Below the pieces are notes generated by a model. That model saw only the letters and a list, made by a program, of their open reading frames with translations, was not told the origin of the DNA and did no database searches. DNA of 64,000 nucleotides, taken from assembly GCA_005656395.1 (NCBI GenBank), contig SRSI01000046.1, positions 1,116,001-1,180,000 on the forward strand. Direction: 5' to 3'. The position numbers and the translations under genes are program-made. Positions 35,334 to 47,503 of the stretch are shown piece after piece. The stretch comes from Strongyloides papillosus. Its lineage: Eukaryota > Nematoda > Chromadorea > Rhabditida > Strongyloididae. How positions within the stretch are numbered: the first letter of the stretch is position 1; every line of letters begins with the position of its first letter.

Positions 35334-37008
35334 CACACAGAAAAAAAAAAGGACACAGGTTTGCATAAAATGTAGTAAATTTGTCCCACCAAATAAAATT
35401 CAAATTTTTTTTATTTGCGACTAATTTTATCACAATTATTTTGTACATGAAAAATTAAAACAATAATTAGTGGATTATTAAAATAAGTTTCTCTTTTTTT
35501 AGTATACTATTTTTATTTTAGAACATAAGTTGTTTTCTACAATACATTTTAAAATACAAGGTTAGAATTTAATTCTATGTAAAACTACAAACACTTTTAT
35601 AAAAAAAACATTTTTAACATATTACAGTACATTTTTTAAATATTTTTCAATCGTTTGAATTATTATAAATTGTATTTTATGAAATTTTCACATTTGATGC
35701 TCTAAATTGTTTTCATAATGTCTTTTGAACCCCAGAATTTAAGAGTTATCTACATCAAAAATGCTACATTTTTGTAAAATTTGCTACATCTTATGACATT
35801 TTGCGCCATCTTTTTTATCAATTTGCGCCATTTTCGTCGTTTTTGCTACATCTTTTTGACCAATTTGCGCCATCTTTTTTCAGACGGTAGACATTTGCTT
35901 GTCCATGGTTACTCATATTTTTTCCTTTTTTTTAATGTCATTTCGCTTGATCATAGGTGACTACGGGCAAGTTGATTTCCATTGTCTCTTTTTTAACTTA
36001 ATTAGGGTAGGGGTCGCTGTAAAGTGCGTTGCCGTGTGTGAACTGAATCCAATGGAATAATCAAAAAATAAGTTAGTAAAAAATAAGATAGAATGCTTTA
36101 TCGCTTGCCCATATTATGTATGTTTCTTAAAAAAAAACCATTTTTGTTACTCAATAGACAAGCGAAAGTCACTTTTTCCAATTCAATTCCACTTTATTTT
36201 AATAATATTATTTTACTCTTTAACATACCTAAATTATGTTGAAGAATATTTTATTTGGTATGAAAGATACATGTCGCAAAAATGTACTAAGATGGTGCAA
36301 ATTGCTAAAAAAGATGGCACAAAATGTACAAAGATAGCGCAAATTGGTCAAAAAGATGACGCAAAATGTCATAAGATGTAGCAAATTTTACAAATATGTA
36401 GCATATTTAATGTAGTTGACTGTCAAATTCCATTTTTCATGTCTTTTAAAGATCATCTTTAAAAATCAAACTTATTAAAAGTTATAAAATAATATAGATT
36501 TTTATTTATAGTAAAAAAAATAACTTTTACATATTTTAATTTAAAATAAGAACGAATACTAAAATAATATTTTTAAATAATAATACTTTGTGTGAGTAAA
36601 TAATTACTGCTTTTCTTTATTATTGTTGTGAAATTTTTAAACTTATAGTCGTTAATAGATTGTTTAGAATAATGATCTTTATTAAAACATCAATAATTTT
36701 ACACGAAATTGACTTTTAATAGGATATTTTATAAAATAAAAAAACAAGTTAAGATCTAAATGAGCATAATGTCATAAAAAATATCAAAATTAAAAAAAGT
36801 CACATTAATTTAAAAAGTTAAACATATATATCTTTGTAAAAAAACGACAAAATGTATGCGACAACCCAATATTTTGTGTTGTTTAAAAATTTTTGATATT
36901 GCTTGATAATTTTAAAATTTGAATAATATTCAATTTTTTAAAATGGTGGGACATTTTTTTGCATTATAGATAGATTTGTCAAAATTTGTCCTTTTTTTTT
37001 TCTGTGTG
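35334..37008. mobile_element. Second foldback-type DNA element with phased arm repeats
   Basis: The ends are perfect inverse complements over about 22 bp: CACACAG, an A10 run, then GGACA on the left and the inverse on the right, flanked by TA on each side (35332-35333 and 37009-37010), suggesting Tc1/mariner-type insertion. Inside, a second and stronger inverted pair lies at about 35740-35880 and 36290-36425. Each of these arms is a run of roughly 21-bp units around TGCGCCATC or TGCTACATC followed by T-rich spacers. No open frame is present. It is either one element with long imperfect arms or a smaller element nested inside a larger one. Confidence 0.75.
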
Positions 37009-37010
37009 TA

Positions 37011-37266
37011 GTGCGGTTTTGAAAATCAGATAAAAATATTTAAAAACAAAAAATTTTTTATAAAACAAATTTCCCTTAAGCAATTTCTGATAACACCATC
37101 GTATTCCCGAAATCCAATAACCTACAACCCCATATAAAACATTTAATCCCTTATCACTACTTTGAAAATATAAAAACTCATTTTTAGAACAACTTTTTTC
37201 ATTAAATTTTTTTCGCTAAACACAAAATTCACAATGCCTGTTAATGGTATAACAAGCATAGCAATA
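37011..37266. other. Intergenic
   Basis: Short A+T-rich gap between the foldback element and repeat copy B. Nothing seen. Confidence 0.3.
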
Positions 37267-37345
37267 AAGTTTATTACAGAAAACTTTTCTGAAATTAAAA
37301 ATAACAGAATCTTCTTCAGTTCTGAGTCTCAAACAATGCATATAT
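37267..37345 (+). repeat. Dispersed repeat, copy B
   Basis: About 79 bp matching 23101-23178 (TTATTACAGAAAAC...TCTGAAATTAAAAATAACA...CTCAAACAATG). In both places it lies next to a foldback element, here about 260 bp downstream of one. Confidence 0.7.
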
Positions 37346-38324
37346 AATGATATTTCCTTGAATCTCAATTATATTTCTTTTTAATTGCAAAATATCACAC
37401 TCTACTACCAGCTATCATATAATAAATCAGATTAAATTAATAAAGTACATCAAAATATCAATCCAAAATTTATCCTAAGTAGTAAACTTTTTAATGGCAA
37501 AATATTATCTTTCTACATGTGAAAAAGAGATTTAAATGAGTGTATTTTAATGCACAAATGTTTTTTGCTTGATATTTTACAATAATGAATTTAAGATCGC
37601 TTATTATCAAAATGTAATAATAAAAATAGAAAGAATACAATATATAATTTGCATATAATAATAATTAATATTCAATTTCCGTTATTTTCTTCTTGGTATA
37701 CTGATAATATGGCTTCGTGAGAATCTGTGATCGTAGGATACAGTAACTAATTTCTTCTTAGACCATTTTTTTAATGTCTATATTAAAAAAATTTCATGAT
37801 CTTTACAGATTTTTTTCCGTTATAATTTATACTCTTTCCAAAATCTTCAGAAAAGGAAATTATTAATGGAAGAAATTTGAGTTTCAAGGAGATTAACAAG
37901 TCCAGATATGCTGGAAATTATAATAGTTATGAGAAAGTTTTTATGTTCTGTGACAAGCTAGAAATGCATTATCCTCAGCATTTATAATCCCATAGAATCT
38001 ATTCCTTTTGATAAAAACCTCTATGAGAACTTTAAAATGCGTAGAAAATTTAGTTTCAATGTCCAGCGACGGTAAATTAGGTCAAATCATGCAGATCTGC
38101 AAAAAATGAATCTGTTCTAAACAGCAAGTCAGCATAATAATGATTTTATCTGCCGTGCACCCGGCATTAAATACTAAAATTAAAATAAGAAATTTAAAAA
38201 AATCTTTTAGTTGTACATGCAATAATACTATAAGTTGTATCGTGTAATTTCTCAGAAATTTTTAAAGTTTTAGACAAGAAATTATTTGAGCAAAATTTTT
38301 TTGAGCGTTTTTCCGGTCGGACCA
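37346..38324. other. Intergenic upstream of tRNA-Val
   Basis: No open frame. A G+C-rich word ATCTGCCGTGCACCCGGCAT at 38148-38167 resembles, inverted, the palindrome arm at 20343. A self-complementary TGCAGATCTGCA occurs near 38090. Confidence 0.35.
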
Positions 38325-38398
38325 GATTCCGTGGTGTAGTCGGTTATCACATCTGTCTAACACACAGAAGGTCGGCGGTTCGAATCCGCCCGGAATCA
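38325..38398 (+). tRNA. tRNA-Val (anticodon AAC)
   Basis: Cloverleaf with a 7-bp acceptor stem (GATTCCG with CGGAATC), D arm GTGTAGTCGGTTATCAC, anticodon stem TCTGT/ACAGA with loop CTAACAC giving AAC, T arm GGCGG-TTCGAAT-CCGCC, and A as discriminator. The internal promoter boxes A and B are intact. A T5 run at 38402-38406 is the likely polymerase III terminator. Confidence 0.97.
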
Positions 38399-40112
38399 TC
38401 CTTTTTGTAATAATAAGTCATCCAAGCTTCTAGTAAGTTACACTTAAATATTCTTTAACAAAATTTTTTACTCGAGAATTATTCATATTTCGTAAAACCC
38501 ATTACAGACTTCCCACAAGGTCTCGTCAGTAAGCTAAAATTTTGTACAAACATACAGTAAAATAAATATCGTTTTTCGTCGTTTTGATGGTTGATTTTTA
38601 AGTTAAATCATTTTCATTGTTTAAATATGCAGTTTCGAATATTTTCAATAACAAGAATAAAAATTATTTTCTTCTGTGTGTTGTAGATGGTGTTCAGAGA
38701 ACAGAAAATAGGCCAAAAGCACGTAAATTAGTAATCAATTATGATAATAAAAAAAATACAAAGTATCGACTATACTCTTAAGGACCTTCACACAATAGGT
38801 TTTTTCTTCATTATAAGAACCAATTTTATCAGATGACGAAACATTTTTAACAAATAACGGACTATTTTAAAATAAATTAAATAAAAATAATTATAATTTT
38901 TTAGTTATATCAATATTGCCATAGTTTTAATAAAATTTTTTGTAATATTTTATGATTTACTACACACAAACAATTTTTTATCAAAGCTAACACTTGTTCA
39001 TTCATTTTCGGACCTCTTTGTCATTTCTCAAGTCATTAAAATGAAAAAAAAATTATCACAAATTTTAATTAAATAACATCTAGTAAAATAAATAATAATG
39101 AAAAAATAGAAAAATTCGGTAAAAGCAAAACTCAATATCTACAAAAATTGTAGAGCACTATTTAACTACCAGTGAAATATGGTATAAATAAAATACCAAG
39201 AATGTTAGAAAAAATTATTCATTTTTTACTAAACATTTAATTAAGTCAAAATGATCTTAAATATTAAAATAATTTTTATACTCCTTAAAAATTTTAATAC
39301 AGATCAAGAGATTAATTTGTACAATTTAAAAAATTCTTGACGTTTATAGAAATTATAAGGATAAATAAGTTCGAAATATATTCAATTTTAAATTTAAATT
39401 AATTTTGACACAATAAAATATAATTTTTTAGTTTAATGCTACCAAGATTGATGTTATATAATTCAAAACGGATATTCTATAATTATCAATATGAAGTCTA
39501 TATTTTTATATTTCGTATCTCTTCACACGACAAAAAAATATTATAATATATTGTTTACATATTTTTAAATAGTCTGATAGAAAATTATTAATTTAACAAA
39601 TAAGTAGAAATAATCTAATTAAATATTTATGTACATTATTTTTTGTTCCTTCTAAAAATCGTAAATAAAATAAAAACTTTTTTAAAAAATGTTTAATACA
39701 AAAAAACAATCAAATAATACAAATTTTATGGAAATATGCAAATTATAAAAAATGGTCTGTCATTTGATAGAGTGGTCCATCATTTGACGAAAATTTTGTT
39801 TAGTGTAAAAATTCAAATATAAAGTTGAATTAATTACATGTATAAAAAGTGGGAAACTTTATCTTTCTCTTTGCTTAAAAACTAAAATATTGTACTACAA
39901 AATTGTCAAAATATTTCTAATTTACTTAGAAAAGTTTATTTGACAAATAAAATTTATCAACCTGATAATAAATATCTTTCAAGAAAGTAAAACAAAAATA
40001 TTTCCTTCCGGCTCAAATTATTCATTAAACTAGTAACATTCTTCAAAAAAAATTTATCTTATTTCATTACTTGTTATACTTTACAATTTCAAGAATTCAA
40101 TTACAAAATAAG
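38399..40112. other. Intergenic, A+T-rich
   Basis: About 1.7 kb between tRNA-Val and the 3' end of the ECI2-like gene. No open frame or repeat recognised. Confidence 0.35.
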
Positions 40113-41307
40113 TTATTCACTTTTGCTAAAGAAGTTCGTAGTAGCATCCATGTATTCTTTGCTAGCAAATCTTTGCATTAAAATAGGAATTTCAACTTTG
40201 TTTACTTCATGAAGTTTCGCTCTATGAACATCTCTTAAAAGTTTCTTATTGATCTTCATTGCTTCAGGATACAATGACGAAATTTCTTTGACTTTCTTTT
40301 CTGATGCCATCTTAAAATCTGTGTATGGTACAACTTCATTAATCAGGTTTCTTTCTTTAGCTTCCTGAGCAGTTAATTTCTTACCAAATATCAACATTTC
40401 GGAAGCTTTTAAGTGTCCCATTAATAATGGAAATGTATAAGAACTACATCCTTCTGCACTAAGAGCTAACTTATGAAATGGTGCTTCAAATGTTGCTTTA
40501 TCAGATGCAATAACATAATCATACATAGCTAATGTTGTAACAGCAATTCCAAATGCAGGTCCATTAATTAATCCAATTAATGGTTTCTCATGATCAATAA
40601 AACCTGTTGCAAAATTATCAAGAATTTTAGAAAACTTCTCACTTAAAGCTTTGATATCCTCCACTGATCGAAAGTCAGCGAAGTTTGATAAATCGTTTCC
40701 AGAACTAAAGAAATTACCAGTACCAGTTATAACTGTAACAGAGGTAGTACTATCATTATTTGATTCTCTAAGAGCATTTCCAATAGCATCATACATATCC
40801 ATTGTAATAGCATTGTATTTCTTTGGTCTATTAATTGTAATCTTGTAAACTTTGCCTTCTTTGGTTATATCTATACCAGGTACATTGATAGATGATGATG
40901 ATGACGTTGTAGATTCATTACTCACTTTTTCTTCTTCCTTCAATAAACTATTTACTAAATCAACATACTTCTTTTCAGCCTCTTCACGACTCAAACCAAA
41001 AGCTTCTTTGTGAGCATCATATTTTGCACGGCCCACAAAATCCATCATACCTGGTCTTGAGCCAGAAACATCTCCACTAGTTGCCTTAAAAAGCACATCA
41101 ATAAAATTATTTATACCTTAAAAAACTAACCTGTTTAAATAAACCGTATAATTTAAGTTTGACATCATTATCAGGTTCCTCATGAAGCTTTTTTAAATTT
41201 TTTTGAGCCTCAGCAAAATTTGATGAACATAGTCTTAAGGAGTTAAATAAAAATTTATTTTTCCCCGATAAAGTACCTATTAAATTATTTGATCTTAAAA
41301 GAAACAT
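40113..41307 (-). CDS. Enoyl-CoA delta isomerase 2-like (ACBP plus crotonase domain)
   Basis: Converts 3-enoyl-CoAs to 2-trans-enoyl-CoAs so that unsaturated fatty acids can enter beta-oxidation. Exons 41307-41131 and 41084-40113 join in phase 0 across a 46-bp intron; 382 residues, the usual ECI2 size. The first ~28 residues are basic and Ser/Asn-rich without acids, like a mitochondrial targeting peptide. The acyl-CoA binding domain follows (KLYGLFKQATSGDVSGSRPG, then FVGRAKYDAHKEAFGLS). The crotonase domain starts near residue 130: the oxyanion-hole segments FFSSGNDLSNF and INGPAFGIAVT are present, and LSAEGCSSYTFP carries the Glu expected of the isomerase. There is no C-terminal SKL, which argues for mitochondria rather than peroxisomes. 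The first in-frame ATG is used. Gene intact. Confidence 0.92.
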
Positions 41308-41573
41308 TTTTTCAAAAAACAACTGGATAGAAATTAATTCGATAGTGTATGAATATTAGAATAATGTAATTAAATATGCTATCTTACAATAAATCAACAA
41401 AGAGATGTACTTCTCAAAAATCACTTATGGTAATTATTTATATGCAATTGTTGATAAAATAATCATTAAAAACAACACGGCCGAGAAAAAAAAGTGTTCT
41501 AGGTGATGGCTCTTGTCATTAGAAAGGATATTTAATTTTAAATTCAAAAATTAGCGGAAAAACTCCGCCTCCG

Positions 41574-41645
41574 GCCTATTTAGTATAGTGGTTAGTACTC
41601 CACGTTGTGGCCGTGGCGACGTAGGTTCGATTCCTGCAATAGGCA
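41574..41645 (+). tRNA. tRNA-His (anticodon GTG)
   Basis: Acceptor stem GCCTATT with AATAGGC, D arm TAGTATAGTGGTTAGTA, anticodon stem CCACG/CGTGG with loop TTGTGGC giving GTG, T arm GTAGG-TTCGATT-CCTGC, A discriminator. The base before position 1 is a G in the genome. A TTTT follows at 41650-41653. Confidence 0.96.
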
Positions 41646-42277
41646 TCTCTTTTGATATTTTTAAGATGGAAGATGATGCTTGAATTACCAGTGTATTGAA
41701 GCTAGGATAAATTTACTTTTTTCTTTAACTATTTCCTTTAAAATCATAAGAAAATGTCTAGTAAGGAAGATTTTGTATTCTAAAGTTTATCATTATCGCT
41801 AAATATTTTTAAGTAATTGTAGTAAGACTCCTTTATCATTAAAAAATTATATTTCGTCTGAAGTAAAAAGAAAATTTCTCTTTTAAACTATCTTCAATTA
41901 TATAATTTGTATAATTTACTGTAGATTTTAATCATCTTTTGTTTGTTCTCTAAAATAGCATTTTAATCAAAGTTTATTTATAAAATTAACGTTTTATTAA
42001 AATATTTTTAATAATTTTATTTCTAAATTAAAGCATTATTCTAAAAAGTACTTATTTTATACATTGTAAATTGTTAATAAATTAATATATATAACAAAAT
42101 GTTCCTAGAAGATTCTAAAAAGTTATATAAAAAAATTTTCTGAAATTCAATTTCTCTAGTAGCATGAGTATCTTCATCCAATACATTTATTAAACTATTT
42201 CTAAATCAAATTAAAACTTTCTCATAATAATAGTAAAAAATTTATCAGAAATGATTTGTATCAAAGTATATCTAAGA
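41646..42277. other. Intergenic
   Basis: A+T-rich region between tRNA-His and the 3' end of the hnRNP U-like gene; no feature seen. Confidence 0.35.
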
Positions 42278-45200
42278 TCAATTGTTTACACTATGGTTGT
42301 TAATTTGAGCATTATGCTTTTGACGTTTTTGTTTGTTCTTTTGAATTAGCCATGGTTCACCTTCTTTATTATAATTTTCTACAATTTTTAAAGCATGCGA
42401 GATTTGTTCTGGTTCTACAAAAATTATATCTTCTACAGGTTCTTCTTTCAATTCAGGAATAGACATTGTTGCTTTTAACTCCAACATAGCCTCTGCAGGT
42501 ATCGGTCGGACACCATCTTGCTTCTCCTGTTTCATTTGCCTATGAATGAGTTCCTTTTCTGGAGGAATCAATACAACACACTTTCGCTGAAAATCTTGAA
42601 ATTGTGCTAATTTTCTTTTCCTTGCATCTCTAGAAACATTAGTACCATCAATAATATAATTATGTTTCCTTCTACATGCTAATCCCATTGCTTTTACAAC
42701 TGCTTTTGCAGCTAAACCCATAACCATATCCCACCTTCCACTATGTATTTGTTTTCGTGGTATACCATCTATACGCATTTGCTGCAATAAAGCATCACTT
42801 GAAATTACTCTCCAATGACCATCAGGATTGTCACGTAAATATTTACGAACCCATGTTGTTTTTCCAGATCCAGGTAAGCCAACAGTCATGATAACAGTAC
42901 AATCTCCTTTTCGTGGTGGTGGTTGTCTACTTCTTACCATTTCTTCAGAACAATTTATAGTATTTAAAAAGTAAACATCTTTAGGTAGAAAATGTGAAGG
43001 GAAATCTTCTTTTGATCCATGACCAAAATTTACTTTAACCTTACAATTTTTAATTGCTATATGAGCAAATATAGCATCATTATCTTTAAAACACGTTTCA
43101 TTAAATGCAATCCCAAGAAATTCATCGTTTTTGTAATAAGATATATGCCCTTGTGATATATCTAATATTGCCGTTATTACATCATTAATACTAAAGGGTT
43201 CACCATAGTCACTAAAAATACATCCAGTAGCTTTCATTGCTTTACTATTGAAACAATATGTTCCTGCTAAATCACCCAGTGCTTGACTTTTATTATTTAA
43301 TGACCATCCAATGCGTATATCATATGGCTCACGTTCCTCAAAAGGAACATGTTTTAATGAAAGATGATCCACTATTTTTACTTGAAAACAAAATTTTTTA
43401 CCATAGCTGCTTAAATTTTTATCATATTTAATACCATAATTTGATCGAATTCCACCCCACATTAATGCAAAACCATCACTATTTTCGGGTTCAATGAGCC
43501 ATTTATCATCAACGGAAGCTTTTATATGAAGATCAGCATTGTCTATAAAAATTTGTAATATATACTTCAAGATATAAAACTTACAGTAATCTAAATCAAT
43601 TTCATCATTCATAGGGGGTGCCTCTTCTTCAGGTATTACTACAGCATTTTTGTCTTTCTTCTTCTTTATACCAGCAGCTTTGGCAAAATAATCATCTTCT
43701 TCAACATCCGATTGGACAGGCTCACCATGAAATTCTGGCAGTGGTTTTACGTCCTCTACAAAAGTAGATTCACAGGGAAATTGTTCATATTGATAATCTA
43801 CTTTATCATTTAAATTTTTGAGAACAGCTGTGGCTTTTTGAAGTAATGCAGCAGGGTCTTTCATCAATTCAGCAAGTTTATCTTGACTATCATTATCATC
43901 AATGTACTGTTCATTTGAGTATATACTTGTAGATGGCACATATTCATCAAAGTTATTTTGACTATCTGAAACATAACCACTACTTTTTATATCATACAAA
44001 TTTTCTGATATTTTGTCGAAATTATTTCCCGTATTTATCAAATGACTTCCTTCAATACCAATTTCTTTTTTATTTTCATAAACACCTAATAAACAAGGAT
44101 TTTCAATATTTGTAGTGATAATTGAACCACATCTGTTTGGAGATCTTGATATCTCATCTGAGGTAGGTGTGTCAAATGAACTAATTTTAGAATTCATATT
44201 CATATTTATTCTATCTTGATTCGATAAATGGCCATTTAAAGGAGTATAATATTTCCGTTTACCGTGTATTGTATTATTATAATGCTCCACAAGATTGACA
44301 ATGGTTTCTGGTGGAGGAATATTATTCTCGCTTGTTGATGGACCTTCTTCAAATAGTCTACGCTTTCTCCGTACATTTTTTATTTCTATATGTTCACTTT
44401 TATTTTCTTGAAGTGGGCATGTTTCCATCATGTCACTTGATTTTCCAATATTTTTTAATTCTACATTTTCACTTTTATTCTCTTGAAGCTGACATGTTTC
44501 CATTGTATCATTTGATGTATCAACATTTTTTAATTCTACATTTTCACTTTTGTTCTCTTGAAGCTGACATGTTTCCATTGTATCATTTGATGTATCAACA
44601 TTTTTTAATTCTACATGTTCACTTTTATTCTCCATAAGCTGACATGTTTCCATTATATCACTTGATGCATCATCATTTTTTACTTCTATATGCTCGCTTG
44701 TATCTTCTTGAAGTTGATATGTTTCCACTATATCATTTGGTGTATCTACATTTTTTACTTCTATATGCTCGCTTGTATCTTCTTGAAGCTGGCATGTTTC
44801 CACCATATCATTTGATGTATCTACATTTTCTGCTATACTAACATCTTTAACTTCTGTTATACTATCATTTTTAATTTCAGTTATACAGTCTTTCTTAATT
44901 TCTGCTATATTATCACTTTTACTTTCTGCTATACTATCATTTTGAACATTTGTATGTGAAACCGATTCATTGGAAAGTGGGAAATTGTTTTCTTCAACGC
45001 TCTCATGTATTTCTTCATGGTTCTTAACGTCAGAAGATGCCTTTAATGGTGATTCTACTTGATTTTCTAAAAACGATATTAGGTAAAATAAGATAGATAT
45101 GTTTAATTAAATTCACTTGATAAGAAGTTTAAAACTCATATAATACTAGCTCGAATTGGTTAACAACTTGGATAAGTTTCCACTACATAGAAATTTCTAA

Positions 45201-45710
45201 TGTACAAATTTACTACACAATAATTAACATATTTTCAATACCAAAAGTTAGCTTCATTGATTGATAATGAAAATAGTATATTATTGTAATTAAACAAAAA
45301 CTACTAATAAACTAAAGTTATTCAAAAAAGATTCATAAAGGTAATAATTTGTTCTAACAATATAAGGAATATATATATACATATTTTTGTACTTTATTAT
45401 TGAAAATGAATCAAATTAAAAAATATAAAACATTACCTTGTGGTATTTTTTCAACTAAAGACGCATTTAGCTCTGTATCAGATTGAGATAATGACGAAGT
45501 TTCATTACAGTTTACTCCATTTTTTTCAATGTGTTCAAGAAGCCTTTCAACTAAAGCATCTTTTCTTCCTGTTGACTTTAGACCCCTTTTTGAAAGTTCC
45601 TCTTTTAAACGAACAACGGGAAGGAGAGGAATTAATAGCGCATTCAGCTGTGGTTCTGAAGATTCTTTATGTAACGCAGCAATTCTCGCACTTGATCTAC
45701 GTGTGTTCAT
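42278..45710 (-). CDS. hnRNP U-like protein (SAP, SPRY and P-loop kinase-like domains)
   Basis: Nuclear RNA/chromatin-associated protein of the hnRNP U (SAF-A) family. Exons 45710-45437, 45066-43585 and 43542-42278 join in phases 1 and 1; 1,006 residues. Residues about 30-64 are a SAP DNA-binding domain (VVRLKEELSKRGLKSTGRKDALVERLLEHI pattern). Residues about 179-330 are six 25-residue repeats of the form METCQLQENKSEHVELKNVD. An acidic stretch leads to a SPRY domain (DGFALMWGGIRSNYG...HVPFEEREPYDIRIGWS...). The P-loop GLPGSGKTTW stands near residue 806, followed by YIIDGTNVSRDARKRKL and FQRKCVVLIPP, as in hnRNP U. The usual C-terminal RGG box is absent; the protein ends in a short basic Gln/Asn tail. 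The second intron is only 42 bp, a multiple of three without a stop, so an isoform retaining it would add 14 residues. Confidence 0.93.
44380..44835 (-). repeat. Coding minisatellite, six 75-bp units
   Basis: Tandem 75-bp units within the hnRNP U-like gene, each encoding 25 residues with the core ETCQLQE..SEH.E.KN. The two central units are nearly identical at the DNA level, indicating recent unit duplication. Confidence 0.85.
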
Positions 45711-46283
45711 TTTTATATTTATTTTGAAATATTTTGTTATCTAAAATTGTATGAGAAATATGAGGGAAAAAAATCAAAACGAAATATCGTCATAAGAGAT
45801 AAAGACTTTTTGAAGATAATATTTTTAATAATTATTAAAATTAAAAAACAACAGTAAAACAATTTTAAAAAATGTAGAGTAGATCCTAAAATAAATTAAA
45901 TAATTGTATTTAATAGACAAAAATAAAACTCTGTGGAGTAACGTTTACTGCTTTGTTTTTATATCCTCTTAACAAGAATTTTCTACTTTGCTATCATACA
46001 TATGTACAAATATCTGTTGAGAAATCTATTTTGTAAAAATTATTTTTGACATGTTATTTTAAATAAAATTTTTAACTAAAGAGTGTTCATTGAAAATTGC
46101 CATGTGATGAGAAATTTGCGTGTCAAATGAGTTTTCACTGTTGGAAACATTGAATTATGAATGCTTATCTGATGGCTATATGTTGAAATACATTTTCAAT
46201 GAAAAATATAACAAAATACTTTTTTCTTATCTATATTTGCCTTTAGATTTCCTCAAAGTATTAAATATTTTTAAGTTTCAGAG
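45711..46283. other. Divergent promoter region, hnRNP U-like / MED21
   Basis: About 570 bp between two head-to-head genes. Contains the likely trans-splice acceptor for MED21 at its right end; no other motif recognised. Confidence 0.4.
46276..46281 (+). promoter_or_regulatory. Candidate spliced-leader acceptor (TTTCAG)
   Basis: TTTCAG two bases before the MED21 ATG with no coding exon recognisable upstream. In nematodes this is the usual form of an SL trans-splice acceptor. It could also end a conventional 5' UTR intron. Confidence 0.45.
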
Positions 46284-46673
46284 ATGACAGATAGGATAAC
46301 AAGTTTGCAAGACTCCATTAATAATCTAGCTGATCAAATGGCAAATGGTATTGGTGTTTTACAATTAAATGCGGGGCCTTGTCCATTAGGAGAAGTTACA
46401 GATTTTATAAAAGAAGAGAATCTTAGTGAAATTTACGCTTCTGATATTGCGTTTACATCTAAAATAATTGATAACTTGATTGAATCTTTACCATCTATTG
46501 AAAACAATGAGGAAAAAACCGCAAATGAACTGGCTAAAATTAATGTCCAACGACAGCAGGAGACAGCAAAGTTGAAAAAGGAAATTAATGAAGCTAGTAA
46601 ATTGTTGAAGATATTAAGCGAAGCATTAGATGACATAAGTAAAACTCAGATTGAAGCCAGGCCAAGAGTTTAA
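46284..46673 (+). CDS. mdt-21: Mediator subunit 21 (MED21/SRB7)
   Basis: Small subunit of the middle module of the Mediator complex, pairing with MED7 at the hinge. Single exon, 129 residues, close to the family size. The N-terminus MTDRITSLQDSINNLADQM and the following GIGVLQ match the conserved start of MED21. The remainder is helical: residues about 50-120 are Lys/Glu/Leu-rich coiled coil (IDNLIESLP...LAKINVQRQQETAKLKKEI...LLKILSEALDDI). The ATG directly follows the TTTCAG acceptor. Gene intact. The symbol follows nematode mdt naming by homology. Confidence 0.88.
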   Translation: MTDRITSLQDSINNLADQMANGIGVLQLNAGPCPLGEVTDFIKEENLSEIYASDIAFTSKIIDNLIESLPSIENNEEKTANELAKINVQRQQETAKLKKEINEASKLLKILSEALDDISKTQIEARPRV

Positions 46674-47503
46674 ATTTATTTTATTATGTATTTTTTGTTT
46701 TTTGTTAGAAATCTGTACAAATTAAAGTCTATAAAAACTTTCTGGTTTTTAAGATTTTAGATATAAAAATCCACTTTCCCTTTTGTTGTTTGTGTTCATA
46801 GTTTTTATTATTTTTTTTTAAAACAGCAAGATGAAAATAAACTGAATTTTCCAACTGGTAAAAATTATACCTTCACAATAGTATTTTTCATCAAATAATT
46901 TTTATTTAGCTTGTTTTATTTTAACCGAAACTTTACTTTTCTCTTGTTAATTAATCAGAAATAAATTCTAGATTAATTTTGTAAATAATTTCGGCAATGT
47001 TCCAATAAAAATCGCTCATAATTTTATATTTTATTTGTTGATTTTTACATATGACGTTCTAACTTTTAAACTGTTTGATTTCACTTATATTATTAAATGT
47101 GTTACAGTTTTAATGTATCAACTATAATTGTACCATGTTACGATACTTAAAGTTAATATGTTTATTACGATATAATTTTTTACTTAAATATCTTTTGTTA
47201 ATTATATCATATATGATTCATTAATAAGAAGAAATGAGAGCTATATTTTGATTTTGAGATTAAATTAGTGGTTTTTTACTAACAATAGAATTTGTTCGAA
47301 TAAAATAAAGAGCTAGTTGTTTAGAAATTCTAGTTTATAGATTTTAAAAATATCAATTATTAAATTTTGTTTTTAATAATAATTCTAAAAGTAATTTATA
47401 TTAAATGTAGTTTTAAATTGACAGCCTCTGACCGGTGAATTCACAAAATTTAAGCAAGACGTTCGATAATTTTCGTCCGCAGTATGAATTTCGCCCCGCC
47501 CAA
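46674..47503. other. Intergenic
   Basis: 3' flank of MED21 and A+T-rich DNA up to tRNA-Lys. The last ~100 bp before the tRNA are richer in G+C. No other feature. Confidence 0.35.

Noticed and set aside
35734..36430. CRISPR-like appearance of the ~21-bp repeated units
   Set aside because: Units are degenerate, spacers are low-complexity T runs, the array is mirrored in an inverted repeat, and this is eukaryotic DNA; it is a transposon arm.
44311..44841. Plus-strand open frames with MFPLYHLMYQHFLIL repeats
   Set aside because: Antisense reading of the 75-bp coding minisatellite of the hnRNP U-like gene.
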